This document shows, piece after piece, positions 56,084 to 64,000 of a stretch of 64,000 nt of DNA. The translations under genes and the position numbers were made by a program. Numbering within the stretch: position 1 is the first letter of the stretch; every line of letters begins with the position of its first letter. This DNA is from Haematospirillum sp. H1815 (GTDB lineage Bacteria > Pseudomonadota > Alphaproteobacteria > Rhodospirillales > Rhodospirillaceae). The notes under the pieces are model-generated. The model saw nothing but the letters and a program-made list of their open reading frames with translations. It made no database searches and was not told the origin of the DNA. Location: contig NZ_JAAVTA010000004.1 of the NCBI RefSeq assembly GCF_012102705.1, positions 62,001 through 126,000 of the forward strand, in the 5' to 3' direction.

Positions 56084-56119
56084 AAAAAGCTCCCCGGCAA
56101 TTACCCGGGGAGCTTTTTT
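56084..56119. terminator. Bidirectional terminator after the autotransporter
   Basis: A perfect 14-base stem (AAAAAGCTCCCCGG / CCGGGGAGCTTTTT) with a seven-base loop and T-run. It serves the autotransporter gene and probably the convergent DUF2336 gene. Confidence 0.92.
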
Positions 56120-56140
56120 ATGCAGAAATAGAGGCAAAAG

Positions 56141-57277
56141 CTACGAAATGCCGCCCGTGGGATGAGGCAGCTTTTCGACTTTGGCCAGAAGGTATTCAAG
56201 ATCGGACTTCTCAAGATCAACGCCAAGATCACCATACTGGGTCAGAATTCTTTCCAGAACCCGGCGCTGGTGACGCTCAATATCCCCATCCTCGCCATCA
56301 AAGTCTGTTTCGGCAATAACATCAATGGCAGCGCGAACGGCAGGATACATGCTCTCCGGCATACGGCACTTCTGGAAAATACCTTTCAGGCCCAAGGCAC
56401 CGCTGTCATGGATCAAACGACGTACGTTGACAACAGGAAGGCGGGAACGGGCTGCCATCGCATATTCAAAGAAAACCAAATCACCCATGCAGATGGCACG
56501 CACAATAATCGAAGGCGTCAAACGCTTGTGATCCGACATCTGCCGCACCAAACGCTCTACATCGTCTTCCGATGATTCGGACGACAGTGAAATAACCGCA
56601 CGCTCCCGCGTTTGCATCACCAAGTCAGCAGCTAGGTCCGGGGGCAGTTCATGGCGGTGAAGAATATGCTCCTTCAGTGCCTCCGACACACGGTTCACCA
56701 AGCGCTCCGTAACGGTTACCGGCAAATAGGCACGGGTTGCCAATGGCCTATGCACAACTTCATGGTCTCCAAACCGCTCCACAATTTTCAGCATGGACTT
56801 CTCGGTCAGCTCGGCACCGGCATTTCCCGCCAACGTGGCTGCCACGTCTGCATCACCCCGGTTCACCAGTTCATCAGCGACATTTGCCTCAACAACCCGG
56901 CGCTTGGCTACAGCCTTGAGAACGTCCTGACTTTGCTGACTACGGACAATTTCAACCAGATCTTCGGCGGTCAGTACCTCGGAAAACTGCAACAGGGGCA
57001 AGGACACACTGTCTACATCCCGGGCCAATGACAGGGCAACATCACGCGGCACCATCGAATTATCCTTGAGATTCAGCGCGAGGGCTTCACGAACACGCAC
57101 CTCAGCATCCTGCACCATGATACGAAAAATTTCTTCGGCAATTTCACGCTCGGACTCCGAGAGATCAACCGCATCAAACTGACGGGCAACCTTGGACGCC
57201 AGATCCACCCGGATCTCAGGGGACGGCTCCCGCAGCAGGTTTTGTACATCTTCGGCTGTCAGCTGAATATCTGCCAT
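56141..57277 (-). CDS. DUF2336-family protein
   Basis: The 378-residue product is almost wholly helical with repeats like HEAT repeats (LSESEREIAEEIFRIMVQ, AEVRVREALALNLKD, ALATRAYLPVTVTERLVNRVSE-type segments). This is the alphaproteobacterial DUF2336 family, of unknown function and often near motility or chemotaxis genes. The Met at 57277 (MADIQLTAEDVQNLL) is chosen because AGGA precedes it and upstream residues are Arg/Cys-rich and unlike the family. It is divergent from apt. Confidence 0.85.
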   Translation of the reverse strand: MADIQLTAEDVQNLLREPSPEIRVDLASKVARQFDAVDLSESEREIAEEIFRIMVQDAEVRVREALALNLKDNSMVPRDVALSLARDVDSVSLPLLQFSEVLTAEDLVEIVRSQQSQDVLKAVAKRRVVEANVADELVNRGDADVAATLAGNAGAELTEKSMLKIVERFGDHEVVHRPLATRAYLPVTVTERLVNRVSEALKEHILHRHELPPDLAADLVMQTRERAVISLSSESSEDDVERLVRQMSDHKRLTPSIIVRAICMGDLVFFEYAMAARSRLPVVNVRRLIHDSGALGLKGIFQKCRMPESMYPAVRAAIDVIAETDFDGEDGDIERHQRRVLERILTQYGDLGVDLEKSDLEYLLAKVEKLPHPTGGIS

Positions 57278-57460
57278 TGCATCCTGCCCATCTGCCTTGT
57301 TACGGAGCTGGCCGCACCATATACTGCTTCGCACTTGCACAAAAAGCACAGAGAAATAAAGGGCCTGCCCCTGCTTTTCTTCTTTCTGTATACCACGGGT
57401 CAGGGTGGCACTTCTACGTTTCCTGATCAAGACTGATCCATTAAAAAATGCCTTATTTTG

Positions 57461-57489
57461 TTGACGTTAAACGCAACCCTTTCTATTAC
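57461..57489 (+). promoter_or_regulatory. Candidate apt promoter
   Basis: TTGACG at 57461-57466 and TATTAC at 57484-57489 with a 17-base spacer resemble a sigma-70 promoter. The start would give a leader of about 100 bases, which is the structured segment upstream of apt. Confidence 0.5.
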
Positions 57490-57506
57490 CTTGGCAATCA
57501 GCTACC

Positions 57507-57592
57507 ATTGGGTTCCTCTTCGGAACAGCTTGAAGTGCCTCTCCCCGAAGAGGTGGGGTGCCCTTGGAATGCTTCAGACCCAATACCCAAGG
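57507..57592 (+). promoter_or_regulatory. Structured 5' leader of apt
   Basis: An outer stem ATTGGGT / ACCCAAT (57507-57513, 57578-57584) encloses at least two hairpins: GTTCC / GGAAC (57512-57526, partly competing with the outer stem) and a TGAAG / CTTCA stem (57531-57535, 57572-57576) enclosing a CCTC/GAGG loop. CCTTGG (57562-57567, and again 57489-57494) can pair with CCAAGG (57587-57592) that includes the Shine-Dalgarno. This suggests a regulatory leader; it is not a recognised riboswitch. Confidence 0.4.
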
Positions 57593-57599
57593 AAAAAAT

Positions 57600-58121
57600 A
57601 TGCCCATCGATATTCGGAGCCATATACGATCAATCCCGGACTTTCCCAAACCGGGCATAAACTTCTACGATATATCGACCTTGCTGCGTGATCCCGATGC
57701 TTGGCAGGTCACCATGGGGCGGCTGGCCAAAGCTGTCGGGGCTTGGAGGCCGGATGTATTGGCCGGCATTGAATCGCGTGGTTTCCTGACTGCAGCCCCT
57801 CTGGCACTAAAGCTGGGATGCGGGTTTGTCATGGTGCGCAAGCGCAACAAGCTACCGGGGCCAACAATCAGTTATTCCTATGATCTGGAGTATGGCACTG
57901 ACACAATCGAAATACAGGCCGATGCCATACAGCCTGGGCAGCGTGTCGTTGTTCTTGATGATCTCTTGGCTACTGGGGGGACAGCTAACGCCGCCGTGAA
58001 CCTGCTAAGAAAGGTCGGCGCCGAGGTCGTAGGACTGGCCGCTATCATTGAACTGAATTTTCTCAAGGGGCGAGACAGGCTGGACGTTCCGGTCGCAACG
58101 CTGGTCGACTATGACACATAG
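57600..58121 (+). CDS. apt: Adenine phosphoribosyltransferase
   Basis: Apt salvages adenine to AMP using PRPP. The 173-residue product has [15 protein letters not shown] at the start, [29 protein letters not shown] and the PRPP-binding loop [17 protein letters not shown]. The Met at 57600 is chosen because AAGGA lies five bases before it and the family starts near [15 protein letters not shown]. It stands alone between the DUF2336 gene and cheR. Confidence 0.95.
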   Translation: MPIDIRSHIRSIPDFPKPGINFYDISTLLRDPDAWQVTMGRLAKAVGAWRPDVLAGIESRGFLTAAPLALKLGCGFVMVRKRNKLPGPTISYSYDLEYGTDTIEIQADAIQPGQRVVVLDDLLATGGTANAAVNLLRKVGAEVVGLAAIIELNFLKGRDRLDVPVATLVDYDT

Positions 58122-58150
58122 CCTCTGGGTCGAAGAATAAAAGCCGTTAG

Positions 58151-59008
58151 TTACTTGGCAGGCTCTGCACCAAGACACGGAACATTGCCTGCCCCTTTTA
58201 CAACGGCGTAAGCACCACGCTGGTTGGGAACGGGCTTGAACTTGTCCGTGATGCCCAAGACAGTCTCGGCACCGCCCAAGTAAAGAACGCCATCGTCAGA
58301 CATCAACTTGGCAATGCCTTCAAGGACGCGGCCCTTTGTCGCCTGATCAAAATATATCAAGACGTTACGACAGAAGACGACATCAAAACCTCCCAGCGAA
58401 CTAAGATCACTCAGAAGGTTGAACTCCCGGAAGTTAACCATTGCCCGTATACCCGCATCAATCTCCCACTGGTCGTCACGCTTGTGGAAGTATTTGACAA
58501 GTAGAGTGATGGGCAAGCCACGTTGAACCTCAAACTGGCTGTAAAGGCCTGTCTTTGCCTTTTCCAGGATTTCTTTGGACAAATCTGTGCCAATAATTTC
58601 TGTCTTCCATCCTGCCAGCTTTGCTGCCTCTTCCTTCAGAATCATGGCAAGCGAATATGGTTCCTGCCCAGAAGATGCCGCAGCACACCAGATACGGAAG
58701 GACTTCTTGGTTGCGCGCGTACGCAGAAGGTTGGGAAGCACAATGTCCTTGAACTGATCAAATGGCTTCTGGTCCCTGAAAAAGAAGGACTCATTTGTTG
58801 TCATGGCTTCGGTCACATCAGAAGCCAAGGCTTCATCATTAGCCCGCAGCTTTTCTGTCAGCTCCTCAATCCCCTTGAATCCGCGCTTGCGGGCAATGGG
58901 CATCAGCCGGCTTTCCAGCAGATACGACTTATCTGCGTTCAGGACAAGCCCGGAGCGGTCCTTGAGGAGTTTGGCGAGATATTCGAAGTCTTCTGGTTTC
59001 ATGCTCAT
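58151..59008 (-). CDS. cheR: Chemotaxis protein methyltransferase CheR
   Basis: CheR methylates glutamates of chemoreceptors with S-adenosylmethionine. The 285-residue product has the N-terminal CheR helical domain (about 5-75) and the SAM-binding domain with WCAAASSGQEPYSLAM, IIGTDLSKEILEKAKTG and FDVVFCRNVLIYFD. It overlaps the cheB stop by four bases (ATGA), so it is the last gene of the cheA-cheY-cheB-cheR run. Confidence 0.96.
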   Translation of the reverse strand: MSMKPEDFEYLAKLLKDRSGLVLNADKSYLLESRLMPIARKRGFKGIEELTEKLRANDEALASDVTEAMTTNESFFFRDQKPFDQFKDIVLPNLLRTRATKKSFRIWCAAASSGQEPYSLAMILKEEAAKLAGWKTEIIGTDLSKEILEKAKTGLYSQFEVQRGLPITLLVKYFHKRDDQWEIDAGIRAMVNFREFNLLSDLSSLGGFDVVFCRNVLIYFDQATKGRVLEGIAKLMSDDGVLYLGGAETVLGITDKFKPVPNQRGAYAVVKGAGNVPCLGAEPAK

Positions 59009-60216
59009 GCTCGCCTTGTGGCGAATTTCTGGATGTAGGAACCGATCTCATCAATCGGAAGGACAGCTGAACACATACCTGTCTGTGCCGTTGCGCCCGG
59101 CATACCCCAGACAACACTGGAAGCTTCGTCCTGCGCAATGACGGTACCTCCGGCCTCGGCAACCACCTTCCCGCCCTTGGCACCGTCAGCCCCCATACCG
59201 GTGAGCACACAGGCCAGAACCTTCTTGCCATACGCCTTGACGATAGAGCGGAACATGGGGTCGACAGCAGGCCGGCAGAAGTTTTCCGGCTCGCCCTGTT
59301 CAAGCTGGACGTAGCGCTCTCCACCCTTGCTGTCGATCAACATATGCCAATCACCAGGAGCAATGTAGATCATGCCACCATTTATCTTCTCACCCTGCGT
59401 CGCCTCTTTGGCCGCAAGACCGGCAATACGGGTAATATGCTCAGCCAAAATGGCCGTAAATGTTGGTGGCATGTGCTGGGTAATCAGAATGGGCTGTTCC
59501 ACTCCCCCGGCTGCCTTCAGCGCTGTCAGCACCGTAAATAGAGCCTGTGGCCCCCCGGTCGAGCTACCAATGGCAATAACATCAGGGCGTTCGGTCGATG
59601 CCTGGCGCAACTGAATCGGTGCCGTAGGAGACAACAGGCTGACGCGCGGTGCAGCAGCAGGAGCTGCCGTCGCTGGCTTGGCTGCTGCAGGCGCCGCCGG
59701 AGATGCAGCCGCAGGGGGCGCCGTACCAGCCCCGAATGTACGCCGAACGCCTGTACCCCGACGCGCCGATGCCCCCAGAACCTTGACCTTGCTAACCAAA
59801 AGCTCCTGAAAGTCACCGGCCCCTGTCAGTTCCTTGGAAGAGCTGGGCTTCGGAATATAGTCCGTTGCACCAAGCTCCATGGCTTTCATGCTGATTTCCG
59901 CGTTCTTGTGCGTCAGTGTCGATGACATCAGAACACGAATACCAGGCTTCTTTTCAATAATTTTCGGGAGTGCTGTAAGGCCATCCATAACCGGCATTTC
60001 GATGTCCAGAACAACAACCTCGACATCGATACGATCCAAGGCCTGCAACGCAGCCTGACCATTACCAACCGACGCAACAACCTTGATTTCCGGATCAGCC
60101 TCAAGCATGCGGGTTTCAAGACCACGCACAACCGCAGAGTCGTCAACAACCATCACGAGGTACGGCCCATCACCGCCTGAAGAACCTGCCCCTCCTGTGT
60201 CCTGCGCAAAGGCCAA
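59005..60216 (-). CDS. cheB: Chemotaxis methylesterase CheB
   Basis: CheB removes methyl groups from chemoreceptors and deamidates Gln, activated by phosphorylation. The 403-residue product has a receiver (about 18-130) with D25/D26 and phospho-acceptor D71 in VVLDIEMPVMDG, an Ala/Pro-rich linker (165-200), and the methylesterase domain with IGSSTGG (Ser219), QHMPPTFT (His248) and LTGMGADGAKG. The start codon is TTG, with GAAGGAG at good spacing; no better in-frame start precedes the receiver. Confidence 0.96.
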   Translation of the reverse strand: MAFAQDTGGAGSSGGDGPYLVMVVDDSAVVRGLETRMLEADPEIKVVASVGNGQAALQALDRIDVEVVVLDIEMPVMDGLTALPKIIEKKPGIRVLMSSTLTHKNAEISMKAMELGATDYIPKPSSSKELTGAGDFQELLVSKVKVLGASARRGTGVRRTFGAGTAPPAAASPAAPAAAKPATAAPAAAPRVSLLSPTAPIQLRQASTERPDVIAIGSSTGGPQALFTVLTALKAAGGVEQPILITQHMPPTFTAILAEHITRIAGLAAKEATQGEKINGGMIYIAPGDWHMLIDSKGGERYVQLEQGEPENFCRPAVDPMFRSIVKAYGKKVLACVLTGMGADGAKGGKVVAEAGGTVIAQDEASSVVWGMPGATAQTGMCSAVLPIDEIGSYIQKFATRRA

Positions 60217-60253
60217 ACCCCATCTCCTTCAAAAGTCCCAAGGACACCACGCG

Positions 60254-60622
60254 TCAGTCAAGAAGACCAACCTGGGAAAATTTGGCCTGCAGGATTTCAC
60301 TGTCAAATGGCTTCATGATGTACTCGTTGGCACCGGCCTCTATAGCTTCCTGAATGTGGGCTATGTCGTTTTCTGTTGTACAAAAAACAACAACAGGCTT
60401 CTGCCCCCCCGGAAGCCGCCGAAGCTCCCTCAGGAAGTCGATACCGCTCATAACCGGCATGTTCCAGTCCAAGAGAATGGCATCAGGAAGCTCCTTGCGA
60501 CATATGTCCAAGGCACCTTGGCCGTCCTCGGCCTCCAGGGTCGTAAACGACATTTCCTGAAGAATCTTCTTGGCTACCATGCGGATAACCTTGGAGTCAT
60601 CGACGATCAGACACGATTTCAT
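60254..60622 (-). CDS. cheY: Chemotaxis response regulator CheY
   Basis: CheY is a single-domain response regulator that binds the flagellar switch when phosphorylated. The 122-residue product has D8/D9 (LIVDDSKVIRMV), phospho-acceptor D52 in ILLDWNMPVMSG, T82 in FCTTEND and K104 in YIMKPF. GGAGAAGC precedes the ATG. It lies between cheA and cheB. Confidence 0.95.
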   Translation of the reverse strand: MKSCLIVDDSKVIRMVAKKILQEMSFTTLEAEDGQGALDICRKELPDAILLDWNMPVMSGIDFLRELRRLPGGQKPVVVFCTTENDIAHIQEAIEAGANEYIMKPFDSEILQAKFSQVGLLD

Positions 60623-60745
60623 GCTTCTCCGTGCCCCTCCTTGCAGGGTTCCCTGTCAGCCGGCACCCGCGCCGGATCTTGCACTCTGACAAACCACCAT
60701 TCCATGGCAGGAAACAACTCTCTGCCCGAATACAGCTTGCCTGTC

Positions 60746-63580
60746 TTATGCCGCAGCCGCACCAAGAATCTGTCCCAAAGTATTAATCAGGGCATCCCGG
60801 TCAAACTTGGCAACATAATCGTCAAATCCTACTTCGCGGCCACGCTCAAGATCACGCTCTGTTGCCCGCGAACTCAGGGCAATCAGTGGAATTGTCGCGA
60901 ACCGCTCATCCTTGCGCAAGGCCTCCGCAAATTCAAAGCCATTCATGCCCGGCATTTCGATATCCGAAACAACGGCATCAAAGCGTGCACCTGAATTCAG
61001 GATAGCCATCGCTTTTTCGGCGCTGTCGACGGTTGTAACATCGTAACCCGACACCGACAGAAGTGGCGTCAAAAGATTGCGGAAGAACGGACTGTCATCA
61101 ACCAACAACACAGAAGGCCCACCAGCGACACGATCCTGACTGGATGGAAGCTGCGGCTTGCCGAACCAGTCACCAAAGGCCCGTGTCAGATAGTAACCGG
61201 TATCGATCACATCTGTTGCACGATCACCGATAATGGCTGTCCCAATGATGCCTTGAGTTTCGGCCTTCAGTTCGACCTTCAGGCGATCCTCGACGATGTC
61301 GACAATCTCGTCCACCATCAAGCCCATGGAACGATCGCGATCCGAGAAAACAAGAATAGGCTGGCGCCCTTCTTTCCGGAACTCAATGCCATCGGTAACC
61401 GTGACCAATGGCATCAGTTGCCCGCGATACTGCACAACGGGCTTGCCAAAGGAGTATTCGACCTTTTCAAGCTCAATCTCTTCCAACCTGGCAACCAGCG
61501 CCAGGGGAACAGCTTTCAATTCGGCTGTTGCTGCGCGGAAGATAAGCAAGCTGGTCATATCATCCACACGGGCACCCTCGTAGGCAGATGCCCCCTCACC
61601 ACCAGCAGAATTCATCGTTACTTCGCCGGTTGCAGTGGCAATACCGTTCGGATCCAGGATCATGATAACAGACCCGTCCCCAAGGATCGTATTCCCGGAG
61701 AACATGGAAATATGGCGGAGGATGGGAGCAACCGGCTTGACGACGATTTCTTCGGTATCAAACACGCGGTCGACAATAATCCCGAAGGTATAGGTCCCGA
61801 CTTGGGTAACAACAATAAACGTTTCGTTCAGGTCGTTGTCCACATCCGCCAGACGTGCGGCAAGGTCATGGATATCGTCCTGACGCAGCTTGAGTAGATT
61901 ACCCAGGGAGACAAGAGGCAGCAAACGATCACGCAACCGCAGCACAGGTGCACGGTTGATCTTTTCGATCTTGGTTTCGGAATTCGCTGTCACCCGGACC
62001 AGTTCCAGCACACTGATCTGGGGAATGGCAAAACGTTCTGCCGCACATTCCACAATCAGGGCCGAGACGATCGCAAGGGTCAGCGGGATCTTGATGGTAA
62101 ACGTCGTGCCCTTTCCATAGATGGTCTTGAGCTCGATGGTTCCACCAATCTTTTCGATATTGGTGCGAACCACGTCCATACCAACACCACGGCCCGACAC
62201 GCTGGTAATCTTCTCGGCCGTAGAGAATCCCGCCTTGAAGATAAACTGCGCAATCTGCTGTTCGTTCATCGAGTCGAGATCGGCTTCGGAAGCCAGGCCA
62301 TTCGCAATAGCCTTCTCCCGGATACGGTTGATATTCAGCCCGCGACCGTCATCAGAAATCTCGATAATGATGTGCCCACCTTCGTGGAACGCATTCAGCT
62401 TGATAATCCCGACTTCGCTCTTCCCGGCGTTACGGCGGCCTTCGGTATCTTCCAACCCATGGTCTGCGGAGTTGCGAACCATGTGGGTCAAAGGATCCTT
62501 GATCAGCTCCAGAACCTGGCGGTCGAGTTCGGTTTCAGCACCATACATCTGGAGATCGATCTTCTTGCCGGTTTCAATCCCCAGATCGCGAACAATACGA
62601 GGCAATTTTGACCAAGCATTACCGATAGGCTGCATCCTGGTCTTCATCACGCCTTCCTGCAAATCAGACGTAATGTGAGACAACCGCTGCAGCGGAGCTG
62701 CAAACTCGCTATCATCGCGGCCACGAATCATCTGCAGAAGTTGGTTACGTGTGAGAACCAGCTCGGAAACCAAGGTCATCAGATTTTCAAGCAGGTCCAC
62801 GTTGACGCGGATAGACTGTGCCGCAATAGAGTTTTCACCACCGCCACCGCCGCCACCCCCTGCGGGGGCTGCAGGAGCAGCAGCCTTGGCCGACTCCTTC
62901 GGCGGCTCTTTTGCTGCTGCGGGAGGCTTGGCGGCTGCAGGCTTCTCAGCCTCAGGTGGGGCAGCAGCAGGCTCTTCGGCAGCCGGGGCAGGCTTGGCAG
63001 CCGCAGCTTCCTTCGCACGCTCGGCGGCTAGCTGGGCATCAAGCTCTGCCTGACTGGTTGCTTTCTTGCCTTGGGATACAGCCTGCTGGACCTCAGCCAG
63101 CAATTCTGCTGCCACCGGAAATGCTTCTGCTGCTGGAGGTGCTTCAGGGGCAGAAGGAGGCGGTGGGGGAGCCGCAGCAGCCGGAGCACCGCCGCCCGAG
63201 GTATTCCCCTCGGCCATGGCGTTCAGCTGGTCGATCAGATCGCGGTCATTCCCTTCGGGTTCTGTCTCGTTGGCTTCCAGATGTCCCAGAAGTTCCTTGA
63301 TTCGGTCGATAGAGGCCAAAATAAGGGTGACAGCCTCGGCCGTGACAGTCAGCTCACCATCACGGAACTTGCCCAGAACGTTCTCCCCCGAATGGGCCAA
63401 CGACTCAAGGCGTGGCAATCCAAGGAACCCGCACGTGCCTTTTATGGTGTGAACCAACCGGAAGATATTGGACAAGATGCCCGTATCGTTGGGATTCTGC
63501 TCCAGATTCACCAACTCAATATCAAGCGTGGCAAGGCTTTCCGCTGTTTCGGTCAGGAATTCACTGAGCAGGTCGTCCAT
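60746..63580 (-). CDS. cheA: Hybrid chemotaxis histidine kinase CheA with receiver
   Basis: CheA phosphorylates CheY and CheB in response to chemoreceptors. The 944-residue product has an Hpt domain with phospho-His 44 (RLVHTIKGTCGFLGL), a long Ala/Pro/Glu linker (about 125-260), dimerisation and ATPase domains (DHGLE, DDGRGLN, GRGVGMDVV), a CheW-like domain (FAIPQISVLELV), a second CheW-like domain (SLLIFRAATAELKAVPLALVAR), and a C-terminal receiver (VLLVDDSPFFRNLL, SDIEMPGMNGFEFAE). The Met at 63580 has GGGGAG six bases upstream; an earlier in-frame start adds unrelated residues. It is first in cheA-cheY-cheB-cheR. Confidence 0.96.
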   Translation of the reverse strand: MDDLLSEFLTETAESLATLDIELVNLEQNPNDTGILSNIFRLVHTIKGTCGFLGLPRLESLAHSGENVLGKFRDGELTVTAEAVTLILASIDRIKELLGHLEANETEPEGNDRDLIDQLNAMAEGNTSGGGAPAAAAPPPPPSAPEAPPAAEAFPVAAELLAEVQQAVSQGKKATSQAELDAQLAAERAKEAAAAKPAPAAEEPAAAPPEAEKPAAAKPPAAAKEPPKESAKAAAPAAPAGGGGGGGGENSIAAQSIRVNVDLLENLMTLVSELVLTRNQLLQMIRGRDDSEFAAPLQRLSHITSDLQEGVMKTRMQPIGNAWSKLPRIVRDLGIETGKKIDLQMYGAETELDRQVLELIKDPLTHMVRNSADHGLEDTEGRRNAGKSEVGIIKLNAFHEGGHIIIEISDDGRGLNINRIREKAIANGLASEADLDSMNEQQIAQFIFKAGFSTAEKITSVSGRGVGMDVVRTNIEKIGGTIELKTIYGKGTTFTIKIPLTLAIVSALIVECAAERFAIPQISVLELVRVTANSETKIEKINRAPVLRLRDRLLPLVSLGNLLKLRQDDIHDLAARLADVDNDLNETFIVVTQVGTYTFGIIVDRVFDTEEIVVKPVAPILRHISMFSGNTILGDGSVIMILDPNGIATATGEVTMNSAGGEGASAYEGARVDDMTSLLIFRAATAELKAVPLALVARLEEIELEKVEYSFGKPVVQYRGQLMPLVTVTDGIEFRKEGRQPILVFSDRDRSMGLMVDEIVDIVEDRLKVELKAETQGIIGTAIIGDRATDVIDTGYYLTRAFGDWFGKPQLPSSQDRVAGGPSVLLVDDSPFFRNLLTPLLSVSGYDVTTVDSAEKAMAILNSGARFDAVVSDIEMPGMNGFEFAEALRKDERFATIPLIALSSRATERDLERGREVGFDDYVAKFDRDALINTLGQILGAAAA

Positions 63581-63795
63581 TGGTATCTCCCCAATGCTCT
63601 TCCACGAGAGCGCCGAGAACGAAGCCGTCAAAAACCACCATATCCGGCGGTGCGGCGCACAACGCCCCTCCCTGACCGGATAATCCGGCACCCAGAACGC
63701 TTTTGTAACACGGAAAAAACGGGACCAGAAGGGTTCTTGCTGTCCATTGCCACAGCGCCATCAAATGGAAAACCTCAGGATTACAAGAAACATTA

Positions 63796-64000
63796 TTATA
63801 AACGCATTGGTGTTGCGCAAAGGGTTATTTCCTGCTTTGAAAAGGCGTGGGACAGGCACCATCCAGCCCGCATGGCAAGCTGATGAAGCAGGATAACCGG
63901 GGCATTGCGTGGTCCGGGAACAACGGGCTGCCCAGACAAAAGATGGTCAAGATCCGGGATAAGGGTAACCTGTGTCCCTGTAGCCGCAACCACAACGCCT
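63796..64000 (-). CDS. Partial unknown gene at right edge
   Basis: The minus-strand frame is open from the window edge to a TAA at 63796, giving about 68 visible C-terminal residues (VVVAATGTQVTLIPDLDHLL, then PVVPGPRNAPVILLHQLA). I do not recognise the family. A GTG at 63993 could also start a 65-residue protein, but an extension beyond the window is more likely. Confidence 0.35.
   Translation of the reverse strand, partial: GVVVAATGTQVTLIPDLDHLLSGQPVVPGPRNAPVILLHQLAMRAGWCLSHAFSKQEITLCATPMRL

Noticed and set aside
63561-63764. 67-codon minus-strand frame before cheA
   Set aside because: It overlaps the start of cheA in another frame and has no recognisable features.
1-64000. Search for defence systems, transposons, CRISPR repeats, tRNA and rRNA genes
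   Set aside because: Nothing matching these was found by reading; absence from a reading without search tools is not proof.

Overview
The window is a gene-dense chromosomal segment of an alphaproteobacterium. The order Rhodospirillales is the best guess, from the gene order fliF-fliG-fliH-fliN-motA-like-flbD-flhA-flhF-flhG, from ctrA beside fliI-fliJ, from a CheA fused to a receiver domain, and from the F1-ATPase zeta inhibitor inside the purine cluster. FlhF/FlhG implies polar flagella and phaC implies polyhydroxyalkanoate storage. G+C looks to be in the mid-fifties by eye. I saw no tRNA, rRNA, insertion sequence, prophage or CRISPR array. Species assignment is inference.

Layout. 1-14727: a flagellar block on the plus strand: flgE (cut by the left edge), fliF, fliG, fliH, fliN, a MotA-like channel subunit, the sigma-54 activator flbD, flhA, flhF, flhG and a proline-rich FliK-like gene. 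14845-18430: a J-domain/SH3 fusion gene and an exbB-exbD-tonB operon. 18566-22169: an orphan periplasmic binding protein, then fliJ and fliI on the minus strand, divergent from the master regulator ctrA, with a perfect CtrA box between them. 22182-26534: pdxY, a catalase with a lysine-rich tail and a HerA-like ATPase. 26920-30313: sdhCDAB. 30374-35796: a minus-strand operon of aminotransferase, hom, glpX and recJ. 35961-41447: an OmpA-like protein, phaC, a gamma-carbonic anhydrase, a short-chain dehydrogenase and opgC. 41448-43855: a small-gene accessory patch with a highly structured intergenic region, a LuxR-type DNA-binding fragment, an XRE regulator, an unknown gene and an orphan pilus N-domain protein. 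44063-50967: purB, zeta inhibitor, purC-purS-purQ-purL, bolA and a truncated globin. 51183-56012: a 1609-residue autotransporter behind an AT-rich promoter region. 56141-63580: a DUF2336 protein, apt with a structured leader, and a minus-strand chemotaxis operon cheA-cheY-cheB-cheR that lacks cheW. A partial unknown gene runs off the right edge.

The regions link up as a motility programme: CtrA and FlbD as regulators, the export gate and ATPase (FlhA, FliH, FliI, FliJ), the basal body and switch (FliF, FliG, FliN), polar placement (FlhF, FlhG) and chemotactic control (CheA, CheY, CheB, CheR). The rest is mostly core metabolism.

I see no defence system or obviously new operon. The least explained items are the autotransporter with its long helical passenger, the structured region at 41605-41799, the leader of apt, the J-domain/SH3 fusion, and the accessory patch around 41.4-43.9 kb.
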